Shown piece after piece: positions 9,012 to 17,720 of a stretch of 64,000 nucleotides of DNA. Where the stretch lies: contig JAOSJQ010000001.1 of the NCBI GenBank assembly GCA_027494035.1, forward strand, positions 930,001 to 994,000, given 5' to 3'. Numbering within the stretch: position 1 is the stretch's first letter; every line of letters starts with the position of its first letter. The position numbers were made by a program, and so were the translations under genes. The stretch is from UTCFX2 sp002050125. GTDB lineage: Bacteria > Chloroflexota > Anaerolineae > Anaerolineales > UBA4823. The notes under the pieces were generated by a model. That model had not been told where the DNA came from. It saw nothing but the letters and a program-made list of their open reading frames with translations, and did no database searches.

Positions 9012-9962
9012 TCAGGCAGTCTCGCGGCTGACGATGCGCTTCTTCAAGCGTTCATCACGCTCAAGCGTCAGCCGCAGACCTTCTTCGAGCGTGATGCGCG
9101 GCTGATATCCGAGCTTTTCGCGCGCCAGGCTGATATCCGCCCGCATGCGCGAGACGCCTGGATCGTGCTTGGCGTTGAGAATGGCCTCCACGGTGACGCC
9201 CGTCACATCCATGATCATGCGCACCAGCTCCACAATGCTGGTTTCACTCCCGTTGCCGATATTCAAGATTTGGTGATTGATCCCCGGCGCAGTTGCAGCC
9301 GAGATCATCGCGCTCACGACGTCGTCCACATACACGTAATCGCGCGTCTGTCTACCGTCGCCGTGCATCACTAACGTGCCGCCGCGGGTCGCCTGGCGCA
9401 GATAATTGGGAATGACCGGCGCATGGGAGGCGGGCAGGTTTTGGCCCGGCCCGTAGGCATTGAACACTCTCAAAATCACCGTTTCGATCCCCCACAGATC
9501 GCCGATCGTGCGCACATAATATTCAGCCGCCAGCTTGGATACGGCATAGGGCGAGCGCGGGTTGGGGGTGGCGCTCTCCTTCAGCGGCTGTTCACCCTGA
9601 TCCCCATAAACCGCTCCCGAAGAAACGAACACCACCCGCCGCACGCCAACGTCGCGCATGGCTTCCATCAGACTGACCGTTCCGCCAACATTGGTCGCAT
9701 TGTACTCGCGTGGATACAGGACCGACTCGGGCACCGAGACCCTGGCAGCCAGATGATACACACAGTCCACGTCTTGAAGCAACGTCCACAGCTTGGGACG
9801 GTCGTTCACATCGCCGCGCGTAAACAGCACCTGAGGAGAAACCGCCTCGGGGTTTCCGGTCGAAAGATCATCCAGCCCGCGCACCTGGTGACCTTCTCTC
9901 ACTAAAAAATTTGCCAGATGGGATCCCAGAAAGCCTGCTGCGCCAGTAATCAATAAATTCAT
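9012..9962 (-). CDS. NAD-dependent epimerase/dehydratase (UDP-glucose 4-epimerase-like, extended SDR)
   Basis: 316 residues. Extended short-chain dehydrogenase with the NAD motif TGAAGFLGSH (residues 6-15), the YAVSK catalytic Tyr/Lys pair, the upstream SSGAVYG serine and the sugar-nucleotide-binding C-terminal part (VFNAYGPGQN, HGDGRQTRDYVYVDDV). This pattern is typical of GalE/WbpP-like UDP-sugar 4-epimerases and related dehydratases; the exact sugar is not readable. ATG 9962 follows GAGGAG. It lies upstream of purA on the same strand. Confidence 0.88.
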   Translation of the reverse strand: MNLLITGAAGFLGSHLANFLVREGHQVRGLDDLSTGNPEAVSPQVLFTRGDVNDRPKLWTLLQDVDCVYHLAARVSVPESVLYPREYNATNVGGTVSLMEAMRDVGVRRVVFVSSGAVYGDQGEQPLKESATPNPRSPYAVSKLAAEYYVRTIGDLWGIETVILRVFNAYGPGQNLPASHAPVIPNYLRQATRGGTLVMHGDGRQTRDYVYVDDVVSAMISAATAPGINHQILNIGNGSETSIVELVRMIMDVTGVTVEAILNAKHDPGVSRMRADISLAREKLGYQPRITLEEGLRLTLERDERLKKRIVSRETA

Positions 9963-10081
9963 GCGTTTCTCCTCGCCAGGGCATTCAATTTGAAGTTCTC
10001 AATACGCCCGGTCTCAGGATTATAGCACGCCCTGCCGATCATGAGACGCGCTTTAGAACTGCAAGAGCTATCGAACCGCTA

Positions 10082-10090
10082 TGGTAAAAT
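10082..10090 (+). promoter_or_regulatory. Extended -10 (TGGTAAAAT)
   Basis: TGGTAAAAT with -10 TAAAAT at 10085-10090. It overlaps the ATG at 10081, which therefore cannot be the start; the in-frame GTG at 10099 sits where transcription should begin. The same motif occurs at 28426 and 45678, and close variants at 3514, 11421 and 23993. Confidence 0.55.
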
Positions 10091-10098
10091 CCTGGCTT

Positions 10099-11379
10099 GT
10101 GAAGCTGGTACACCGTTTTTCATTAGTTATCCGCCTGTTCCTTGTGTTGCTGGTCGCTGTCCTCCTGCTTGGAAACAGCAATATGCCGCCAACCGATTCG
10201 CTGGAAAAGGTGCGGGCATTTACGCGGCAAATCGAATTCGATTTTATCCGCTGGACCGCCGACGCGTTCAAGACGAAAATTTTCGAGACTGCGCTTAGCA
10301 CCAGCGACTATCTTTCCGATGAACAGCGCCATCAACTGGTGTTGGAATACCTCGCCCTGATCCAGCAAATCCAAAACCGGGAAGCCCAGGTCGAGCAGAT
10401 CTACGGCGATCCAGCCATCAGCGACCCGCACAGCTTCGCCCGCCCGCTGCTCGATGAACTGGAAGGATTGTATGCCCGGCGCGACAAAATCGGGCCATTA
10501 GCTGAAACGATCCTACAAAATCAGATCAATTCAGTTGTGGCGGAGATGGGCTTGGCGCTCGGCGGTCAGGCGCTGCCGCCCGTGCTCTATCACAGCACGC
10601 CGCTGCCCCTGATCCTGATCGTCAGCCCGCGCGAGATTATCCGCCTGGATGAAAGCGTAGTGCTCGACGGCGATCTGAGCATTGAGGAACGCGAGGCGCT
10701 TGAGGAGACGGTCGATCGGAGTTTAAATGTCTCCTCCCTGGTCGAAAACATCGGCGGGCTCGGGATGTATCCGACCATGGTGGTCGAATCGGGAGATCTC
10801 GACTGGCTCAGCGAGGTGGTGTCGCACGAGTGGGTGCACAACTACCTGACGCTGCGCCCCTTGGGTGTCAACTATGAGACCAGCCCGGCGATGCGGGTGA
10901 TCAACGAGACGGTGGCATCCATAGCCGGCAAGGAAATCGGTCGGGCGGTGCTGGAGCGCTATTATCCGGAGCTGGTCCCACCGCCGCCTCTGCCGGTATC
11001 GCCGCCCGAGACGCCCGCCAAGCCATCCGAGCCTCCTAAATTCGAGTTTCGCCGAGAGATGCAAATCACCCGTCAAAGAGCGGATGAGCTATTGGCGCAG
11101 GGTAAGATCGAGGAAGCTGAAAGCTACATGGAAGCGCGCCGCCAGGTTTTTTGGGAAAACGGCTACCGCTGGCTGCGCAAATTGAACCAGGCTTACTTTG
11201 CGTTCCACGGCGCCTACGCCGACGAGCCAGGCGGTCCAGCCGGCGTCATTGAAGACCCGGTTGGCACAGCCGTGCGCCAACTGCGCACTCAGAGCGGCTC
11301 CCTGGCGCAGTTCGTCAACCGCGTGTCTTGGGTCACCTCCTTCGAACAGTTACAGAAAATGGTCGAGAACGGTTCATAA
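10099..11379 (+). CDS. Membrane-anchored HExxH protein, putative metallopeptidase
   Basis: 426 residues from GTG 10099, chosen because a promoter -10 overlaps the upstream ATG. An N-terminal hydrophobic segment (residues about 8-25, FSLVIRLFLVLLVAVLLL) is a signal anchor. A helical domain follows, then SHEWVHNYLTLRP, an HExxH zinc-type motif, and 20-25 residues later NETVASIAGKEIG, whose Glu could be the third ligand as in gluzincins (NExxAD-like). The C-terminal third has a Pro-rich hinge (about 300-320) and a helical tail. No close named family was recognised; a peptidase role is inferred from the motif pair only. Confidence 0.6.
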   Translation: MKLVHRFSLVIRLFLVLLVAVLLLGNSNMPPTDSLEKVRAFTRQIEFDFIRWTADAFKTKIFETALSTSDYLSDEQRHQLVLEYLALIQQIQNREAQVEQIYGDPAISDPHSFARPLLDELEGLYARRDKIGPLAETILQNQINSVVAEMGLALGGQALPPVLYHSTPLPLILIVSPREIIRLDESVVLDGDLSIEEREALEETVDRSLNVSSLVENIGGLGMYPTMVVESGDLDWLSEVVSHEWVHNYLTLRPLGVNYETSPAMRVINETVASIAGKEIGRAVLERYYPELVPPPPLPVSPPETPAKPSEPPKFEFRREMQITRQRADELLAQGKIEEAESYMEARRQVFWENGYRWLRKLNQAYFAFHGAYADEPGGPAGVIEDPVGTAVRQLRTQSGSLAQFVNRVSWVTSFEQLQKMVENGS

Positions 11380-11420
11380 GCGGTGCCTGACTCACTTGTA
11401 AGGCAGGCGGCAAGCTTCAC

Positions 11421-11429
11421 TGGTACAAT
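11421..11429 (+). promoter_or_regulatory. Extended -10 (TGGTACAAT)
   Basis: TGGTACAAT, 30 nt before ATG 11460 of the lipoprotein gene. It matches the recurring extended -10 of this window. Confidence 0.5.
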
Positions 11430-11459
11430 ATTGCACCGAGACGGGATGGGTCAATTTAG

Positions 11460-12730
11460 ATGAATTCAAAGAATCACCCAATCAGCTTTGTGCGCTGGAT
11501 CAGCCTGCTCGGGTTGAGCGCGCTCCTGTTGGCAGGCTGCGCGGCGCCGCCGTCGACTCAAATTGCCCAGGGCGAGGCAACCGCCCCCCGACGGTGAAAA
11601 GCGCCTCCCAGGCGACCCCCACCCATTCACCAGGCTGCACGGTTAAAGCCAATCTGCCCGCCGCGGACCCGACCGCCGAGTCGCTCCTGCCGCGCCTCAC
11701 GGATCAGGATTGGACAAGAGGACCGGACACGGCTGCAGCGACGATTCTGGAATACACCGATTTTCAATGCTCCGGCTGCGCTGACTTAGCCGCGCTGCTC
11801 GACCGGTTGCTGGCAAAACACCCTGAGGATTTGCGGCTGGCTTTCCGCCATTACCCGCTGACAATTCATGACAAAGCTGCGCTGGCGGTTCAGGCTGCCG
11901 AAGCCGCGGGTAAACAGGGTCGTTTCTGGGACATGCACGATGTGCTCTTTTCCAAGCAGGAATCCTGGATCAACCTCAGCCCGGATCAATTCAACAAATG
12001 GGTTGTGGATCAGGCGGGGCAGCTAAACCTGGATGTCGATCAGTTCAAACAGGATCTGGACAGCCCCGAGCTTGCCCGGCTCGCCCGCGATGCTTACGAG
12101 CAAAACGCGGCTCTGGGCATGCCAGGCGCTCCCTTCCTGGTCGTCAATGGTTTGCCCTATGACGGTCCGCTGGATTATGGCAACCTGGACGCGCTGATCG
12201 CGTTGATCAGCCTCAAGGACCGGCAGTTCAGCGATTGTCCTCCGATGACGCTCGACCCTGCCAAACAATACTTTGCGGTGCTGAAGACCGAAAAAGGCGA
12301 CATCACCCTCGAGCTTTTCGCCGACAAGGCGCCGCTGGCGGTCAACAGCTTTGTTTTTCTGGCGAACCACGATTGGTTCGACGGCGTCACTTTTCACCGC
12401 GTATTAGCCAATTTTATGGCGCAGGCTGGCGATCCAAGCGGGACAGGCTACGGAGGACCAGGCTATGCTTTTGACAACGAGATCGATCCTAGCTTGACCT
12501 TCGACAGACCGGGGGTGCTGGCGATGGCAAACGCCGGACCCGGATCGAACGGCAGCCAGTTCTTCATCACCTACTCAGCCGTCCCGCATCTGAATGGCGG
12601 CTATACCATCTTCGGACGGCTCATCGATGGAATGGATGTGCTGCAAAAACTGACCCTGCGCGACCCGGCGCAGAGCATGGAGCTGCCGCCCGGAGACCGG
12701 ATTATCGACGTAGAAGTTATCGAGAAATAG
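11460..12730 (+). CDS. Lipoprotein with DsbA-like thioredoxin domain fused to cyclophilin PPIase (frameshift after signal peptide)
   Basis: ATG 11460 opens a frame with a clear lipoprotein signal (LSALLLAGC lipobox) that ends at a TGA after 46 codons. The rest of the protein continues in another frame from about 11590. Adding one C to the C6 run at 11584-11589 joins them. The restored protein, about 420 residues, has a DsbA/thioredoxin-like domain with active site CSGC (in TDFQCSGC) and the cis-Pro region GMPGAPF, then a complete cyclophilin domain (GDITLELF, FHRV, GSNGSQFFIT, HLNGGYTIFGRL). A disulfide/redox and a proline isomerase domain on one surface lipoprotein fits a folding factor for secreted proteins. 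PrsW follows 2 nt later. Confidence 0.85.
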
Positions 12731-12732
12731 GA

Positions 12733-13977
12733 TTGGATCGCTCTAAAAGCCCTCACTGGTCTTCTATTGGACAGCTTGCCCTGGGACTAATGGCGACTGC
12801 TTTTTTGGGGGTCGCGGCGTTTGGCGCTCTAGCAGCCGGCGGGTTTGATTTGATTTCCAGCAACGCCGGATTTGGCGATTTAACTTCTGCTTTTTTGCTT
12901 GGGATTCCGCTGGCAGCCTGCGGTTTCTTGATGCTGCCATCGATCTATTACCCCCTGATGCGCGTCCTGGGCAAGCCAGGTTTCGACTCGGTTGCCCTGC
13001 TGAGCAAGTTGAAACCCGGCTGGTGGATCCTGGCGCTTCCGTTTGTGATCGGGCTGGGGCATCTGGTGGTCACATATAATCTGTTGCCCTGGCTCTTGCT
13101 GCCGCCTCTACACATCCTGGCAAACGGCATCCCAACCGCCTGGATGCTCTATCTGGCGCTGCGCCGCTTGCCAATTGGCTCAACCCAACGGTTTTGGGGT
13201 GCGTTCGGCAGCGGGATATCTCTGGCGCCGTTCCTGATCATGCTGTTTGAGGTCCTTGCGGGGATGGGGATCATCATCCTTTTTATAGTCTATCTGATTA
13301 CTCGACCAGAACTTGCCGAAAAGGTCATGCAACTGGCAGCCCAATTGCAGGAGGCTAATACTCAGGAAACCATGCTGCACATCCTTAAGCCTGTTTATTC
13401 AAACCCGCTCGTGATCGCTGCGGTGATCGTATTTGGCGCGCTGATCGTGCCCCTGATCGAAGAGAGCATCAAGCCGATCGGCGCCTGGCTCCTGATCGGG
13501 CGGAAGGTCACCCCTGCCGCGGGTTTTGCCGCGGGCGCGTTGAGCGGAGCGGGGTATGGCTTCATTGAAAGTCTACTCTTAAGTGGAAGATCGGCGTCCT
13601 GGGCGGCGCTTGTAACTGCCCGCATCGGGACAACTGCAGTGCATATCTTCACTGCCAGTCTGGTGGGCTGGGCGCTCGTTCAGACCTGGCAGCGCAGGCG
13701 CTTCTTCCGGCTTGCGCTCGCTTATCTGGGCGCGGTTCTGATCCATGGGCTTTGGAATGGTCTGACCCTTGCCATCTCTCTGTATGCGCTGGCGCAGGCT
13801 GAGGATTTTTCACTGCGTCTATCTTCTCTCAGTCCGCTGGGCATTATCGCCCCTATCGGCATCGCGATGCTGGCGTTGGCGTGCTTTCTGGGGCTGATCA
13901 TTGCCAACCGATATCTTCGAGGCAAACACGCTCAACCACAACCGTGGTCAGAACAAACCGGGGAGAGCTTACCGTAG
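12733..13977 (+). CDS. PrsW family intramembrane metalloprotease
   Basis: 414 residues from TTG 12733, only 2 nt after the previous stop, so translation is probably coupled. About nine hydrophobic segments. Motifs of the PrsW family are visible: EESIKPIG, GYGFIES, and the histidine helices TAVHIFTAS and LIHGLWNGL. In Bacillus PrsW performs site-1 cleavage of the anti-sigma factor RsiW; many family members have unknown substrates. Pairing with a folding lipoprotein suggests an envelope-quality role, but this is inference. Confidence 0.82.
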   Translation: MDRSKSPHWSSIGQLALGLMATAFLGVAAFGALAAGGFDLISSNAGFGDLTSAFLLGIPLAACGFLMLPSIYYPLMRVLGKPGFDSVALLSKLKPGWWILALPFVIGLGHLVVTYNLLPWLLLPPLHILANGIPTAWMLYLALRRLPIGSTQRFWGAFGSGISLAPFLIMLFEVLAGMGIIILFIVYLITRPELAEKVMQLAAQLQEANTQETMLHILKPVYSNPLVIAAVIVFGALIVPLIEESIKPIGAWLLIGRKVTPAAGFAAGALSGAGYGFIESLLLSGRSASWAALVTARIGTTAVHIFTASLVGWALVQTWQRRRFFRLALAYLGAVLIHGLWNGLTLAISLYALAQAEDFSLRLSSLSPLGIIAPIGIAMLALACFLGLIIANRYLRGKHAQPQPWSEQTGESLP

Positions 13978-14033
13978 ACTCTCAGAAACGCAGCCAACCG
14001 GCATGCAACGATTGAAATGGAGTGAATATATAC

Positions 14034-14696
14034 ATGGAGGTTATCCGCTACCTTATCGACCTGTTCCTACATCTGGACAAACACCTGAGTGTGATTATCC
14101 AACAATATGGAACCTGGACGTATTTATTGTTATTCACCGTTATCTTTATAGAGACAGGTCTGGTGATCACCCCTTTCTTGCCCGGCGACTCGCTCTTGTT
14201 CGCCGCCGGAACGTTTGCCTCCCCTGCCCTGGGCTCGCCGTTGAATATCTGGGTGTTGTGGTTTTTATTGTGCCTGGCAGCCATTCTGGGCGATACGGTG
14301 AATTACTGGATCGGTCACTACATCGGGCCGCGTGCTTTTAGCGGTGAAGTGCGCTTTCTGAAAAAGAAATATCTGGATCGCACGCACGAATTCTATGAGC
14401 GGCACGGCGGCAAGACCATCGTCCTGGCGCGCTTCGTTCCCATCGTCCGCACCTTTGCCCCTTTCGTCGCTGGCGTGGGCGCGATGAGTTATGGCAGTTT
14501 TCTGATTTACAACGTCTTTGGCGGGATTTTGTGGGTCACCCTGTTCACCTGGGGCGGTTATTTCTTCGGGACCCTGCCCTTCGTGCAGAAAAACTTCAGC
14601 TTTGTCGTCCTGGCTATCATCTTGATTTCAGTTTTGCCAGCAGTCGTCGAGGTAGTCAAAGAGAAAACGCGCGCGACCCGTAAGGCGGAGGCATAG
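14034..14696 (+). CDS. DedA family membrane protein (VTT domain)
   Basis: About 220 residues from ATG 14034 (GTG 14022 is the alternative; TGGAG at 14018-14022 favours the ATG). Typical DedA order: FIETGLVITPFLPGDSLLF, GDTVNYWIGHYIG, then RFVPIVRTFAPFVAGVGAM and a Gly-rich re-entrant segment. DedA proteins act in membrane lipid scrambling (undecaprenyl phosphate or phosphatidylethanolamine flipping) and proton-motive-force upkeep; the specific lipid is not readable. Confidence 0.92.
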   Translation: MEVIRYLIDLFLHLDKHLSVIIQQYGTWTYLLLFTVIFIETGLVITPFLPGDSLLFAAGTFASPALGSPLNIWVLWFLLCLAAILGDTVNYWIGHYIGPRAFSGEVRFLKKKYLDRTHEFYERHGGKTIVLARFVPIVRTFAPFVAGVGAMSYGSFLIYNVFGGILWVTLFTWGGYFFGTLPFVQKNFSFVVLAIILISVLPAVVEVVKEKTRATRKAEA

Positions 14697-14723
14697 CGCT
14701 CCCACGCTTAATTAAATTTACGC

Positions 14724-15104
14724 TCAATGACATTCGCCGCTGGCGACCACCAACGCGATCGCCGTGGTATGCGTATGGCTCAGGCTGATCGACCAGTGAG
14801 TCAATCCGAGTTCCTGCGCCAGTTGGGCGGCTGCTCCGTGCAAAACAAGCTCGGGGCGGCGCGCCGGGTTGCGCCGGACTTCGATCTCGCGCCAGGTGAC
14901 TGCGCCGATGCCGCATCCCAGCGCTTTAGCGGCTGCCTCTTTAGCGGCAAAGCGAGCCGCCAGCGAAGCCGGGTTTTTTCCAGCCTCAGCCAGTTCAAGC
15001 GGGGTAAAAACGCGGGTCAGGAATCGCTCTCCGTAGCGGTCGAGCGTCTCCTGTAACCGCGCGATATCCACCAGATCTACGCCGCTGCTCAGCCTGTCAG
15101 ACAA
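14724..15104 (-). CDS. acpS: Holo-[acyl-carrier-protein] synthase
   Basis: About 126 residues, the normal AcpS size. It transfers phosphopantetheine from CoA to acyl carrier protein. GVDLVDIARL near the N-terminus holds the Mg-binding Asp and FAAKEAAAKAL holds the second metal Glu and catalytic Lys; the SISLSHTHTTAIA end matches too. I chose TTG 15104, one base after the stop of the M16 peptidase gene; ATG 15143 would add 13 residues that overlap that gene and do not resemble AcpS. Confidence 0.9.
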   Translation of the reverse strand: MSDRLSSGVDLVDIARLQETLDRYGERFLTRVFTPLELAEAGKNPASLAARFAAKEAAAKALGCGIGAVTWREIEVRRNPARRPELVLHGAAAQLAQELGLTHWSISLSHTHTTAIALVVASGECH

Positions 15105-15105
15105 T

Positions 15106-16407
15106 TCAACCCCGCTCGCCGGAACCCGCGCTGGCGATGGCAAGGCGGTCCGGGTTCAAGTAACGCCCCGCCACTTCCTGAACCTGCTGCGGGGTCACGG
15201 CATTGACAAGGTCGGGAAACCTCAGATAGTAATCCAATCCGAGTTGATGGCGCTCGAGCGAGAGGATCGCCGACGCAATGCCGCCGTTCGATTCCAGCGA
15301 TATTGGCAGCCGACCAATATAGTTCGCCTGGCTGTCCGCCAGTTCATCCCGGGAAACCGGTTCGTTCACAAACCTGCGGATTTCAGCAAGGATAAGCTCC
15401 ACCGCCCGGTCGATGTTTTCCGGGTCCACCCCGGCGGAAGCCTCCCACGGTCCCGGACCCAGACCGCTGTTCAGGCTGCTGCCCGCGTAATAAGCCAGCC
15501 CGGCTTTCTCGCGCAATGCTTCGCCCAGGCGTCCCATCATCCCAAAACGCCCCAGAACGTGATTTCCAAGCGAGGCAGCCATATAATCCGGCGATAAACG
15601 CGGCGGACCGGCAGTACCGATGATCAGGTCAGCCTGCGACTTTCCGGGGACATCCACATGCCGCGTACTGATCTCGGTCAGCGGGGTCAGCGGAGGCAGT
15701 TCCGGGGGCGCGGACTGAAGCGGGTTCGTCCAGTCCCCAAAGGCTGCGCCGATCTTTTCCACGGCGAGCTGCGGATCAAGACCGCCGACAATTGCAATCA
15801 GCATCCTTCCCGGTCCATAATGGCGCGCGTGAAATTCAGCCAGATCTTCCTGCCGGATCTCCTGGACTGTTTCTGGATACCCCTCTTCCGGTCGGCGATA
15901 AGGGTGGTTCCGGTACACAAGCTGGTCAAAAGCCAGGGAAGCCATTTCACCCGTGCTTTGGGCGCGGATCGAGAGCGAAGTCAAAAGCTGGGCGCGCAGC
16001 CGCTCGATTTGCTCACCCGGGAAGGCAGGGTAACGCAGCGCCTCTGCCAGCAATGTGAGCAGTGTATCCAGGTCTTCCACCAGCGCTTTGCCGCTAAAAC
16101 TGAGCAGATGCGTGCCAGCCGAAAAGCCCAGACTTGCCCCCAGCGACTCGAGCGTATCATAAATCTCCTGGAAGCTGCGGCGCTGAGTGCCGCGCATCAA
16201 TCCAGCCGCAGTAAAATCAGCCAACCCCAGCTTGTCTTCCGGATCCAACAACCCCCCCGCCAGCAGGTTTCCGCTGACAATCAATGAACCGCTGTTGGGG
16301 TTCGAACGCGCCAGCACAACCATGCCGTTCGAAAACTCCTGGCGCAGGATATTCTCCTGGCTGGGCAAGGAGTGCAGTGGAAGCTGTTTGTGCGATCGCT
16401 GGGACAT
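15106..16407 (-). CDS. M16 family peptidase-like protein, inactive subunit
   Basis: 433 residues with the two-lobed M16 (pitrilysin/processing peptidase) fold pattern, including a conserved YRNHPYRRPEEGYPETV segment and a glycine-rich second half. At the place of the zinc motif HxxEH it reads LADFTAAGLMRG, so it lacks zinc ligands and should be catalytically dead. It lies 6 nt after the active partner, which suggests a heterodimer like the bacterial M16B pairs, where the inactive subunit shapes the substrate cage. Confidence 0.88.
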   Translation of the reverse strand: MSQRSHKQLPLHSLPSQENILRQEFSNGMVVLARSNPNSGSLIVSGNLLAGGLLDPEDKLGLADFTAAGLMRGTQRRSFQEIYDTLESLGASLGFSAGTHLLSFSGKALVEDLDTLLTLLAEALRYPAFPGEQIERLRAQLLTSLSIRAQSTGEMASLAFDQLVYRNHPYRRPEEGYPETVQEIRQEDLAEFHARHYGPGRMLIAIVGGLDPQLAVEKIGAAFGDWTNPLQSAPPELPPLTPLTEISTRHVDVPGKSQADLIIGTAGPPRLSPDYMAASLGNHVLGRFGMMGRLGEALREKAGLAYYAGSSLNSGLGPGPWEASAGVDPENIDRAVELILAEIRRFVNEPVSRDELADSQANYIGRLPISLESNGGIASAILSLERHQLGLDYYLRFPDLVNAVTPQQVQEVAGRYLNPDRLAIASAGSGERG

Positions 16408-16413
16408 ATGACT

Positions 16414-17706
16414 TCAAGCCTCTGCCCTGGCGCCGGCGCCCTTTGGCAAATACAGCCCCAGCACGCGGTTTTGGGGTCGCAGGTAAACCTGAGCCGCGCG
16501 CTGAACATCCGCCGGGGTGACTGCCTCCAGGCGCGCGAGATACTGCTCGTGCCAAGAGTAATCGCTGAACATCTCAGAAAAACCCAGCCAGAAAGCCTGG
16601 TTGGTTATGCGCTCGTTTCCATAGGCGAACAAAGCGTGCGCCTGTTTGACCGCCCGTTTGAGCTCTTCCGGTTCAGGGGGTTCGTCCTGGGTTCTGGCGA
16701 TCACCTCATCCAGGGTGCGAACCACTTCATCGGCGCTGCTCTGCGGATGGACAACCGCGGTGAACGTATGCAGAAATGGGTCAATCGTGGCTTGAAGCCC
16801 GCCGTGGATGCTGACCGCCAGTTCGCCTTCCACCAGGGCGCGGTACAATCGCGAAGTCTTATTTGAGATTCCCTGACCAAAGAAATCCAGGTTGGTAGCC
16901 CCGCTCAACAACGAGTCCAGAACCATCAGCGGGAAGAACTCCGGATCGGAAGCCGCAGGGGCTTTATACACAATTCGAATAAAGGTAGTTTCACCGGGAC
17001 CTTCCACAACCACCCGGCGCTCTCCTTGTTGGGCTGGCTCTAGGCGGACGAAACGCGCGGGCGTTTTGCCGGGTGATACGGCCGCGTATAGCGACGCAAT
17101 CTGATCCAGCATCCATTCGAGCTTGAAATCGCCCGCAACGGCGATCACCGCGTTGTTTGGACGATAATAGCTTCGATAGTGTTCGTATAACTCCTCACGC
17201 TGGATCGTGAGCAGATCCGCCATGTCGCCGATCACTTCGTGATGATAGTTGTGCACCCGAAACGCGGCTGCTTGAACCTCCTCCGAAAGCCTGAACATCG
17301 GCTCGTTTTCGTTGCCCTGGCGTTCTGAGATGATCACCGTGCGCTCGGATTCAACCTCGTTTTGATCAAACAGGCTGTTTTCCATCCGGTCCGCTTCAAG
17401 TTGAAGCGCCAGTTCGATCTTATGCGCCGGCATGGTCTCGAAATAGGTGGTCCAATCCAGATAAGTGAACGCATTCCAAAACCCCCCTTCGCGCGAGACC
17501 GCCTTATCCAGCACGCCGGCAGGGTATTTCCGCGTGCCTTTGAACTGCATGTGTTCGACCCAATGCGAGATGCCAGTCTTACCGGGAACCTCGTCGCGCG
17601 AACCAACCCGGTACCAGACCCAATGGCTGATAATCGGGGCGCTGTGATCCTCCTTCAAAAGAACCAGCAACCCGTTTGGTAGAGTGTGGCGCACAACAGC
17701 TTGCAT
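16414..17706 (-). CDS. M16 family zinc metallopeptidase, catalytic subunit
   Basis: 430 residues. The inverted zinc motif HWVEH is at residues 48-52, followed about 75 residues later by the third-ligand region NEVESERTVIISE. The R/Y substrate residues fall in the C-terminal half. The following gene encodes the zinc-less partner, and acpS is coupled behind it. No signal peptide is seen, so the pair should work in the cytoplasm, clearing peptides of moderate length. No strong ribosome site precedes ATG 17706. Confidence 0.92.
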   Translation of the reverse strand: MQAVVRHTLPNGLLVLLKEDHSAPIISHWVWYRVGSRDEVPGKTGISHWVEHMQFKGTRKYPAGVLDKAVSREGGFWNAFTYLDWTTYFETMPAHKIELALQLEADRMENSLFDQNEVESERTVIISERQGNENEPMFRLSEEVQAAAFRVHNYHHEVIGDMADLLTIQREELYEHYRSYYRPNNAVIAVAGDFKLEWMLDQIASLYAAVSPGKTPARFVRLEPAQQGERRVVVEGPGETTFIRIVYKAPAASDPEFFPLMVLDSLLSGATNLDFFGQGISNKTSRLYRALVEGELAVSIHGGLQATIDPFLHTFTAVVHPQSSADEVVRTLDEVIARTQDEPPEPEELKRAVKQAHALFAYGNERITNQAFWLGFSEMFSDYSWHEQYLARLEAVTPADVQRAAQVYLRPQNRVLGLYLPKGAGARAEA

Positions 17707-17720
17707 ATTTTTCGCGGCGA

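Noticed and set aside
15105..15143. ATG 15143 as the acpS start
   Set aside because: It adds residues overlapping the peptidase gene that do not fit AcpS; TTG 15104 fits family length.
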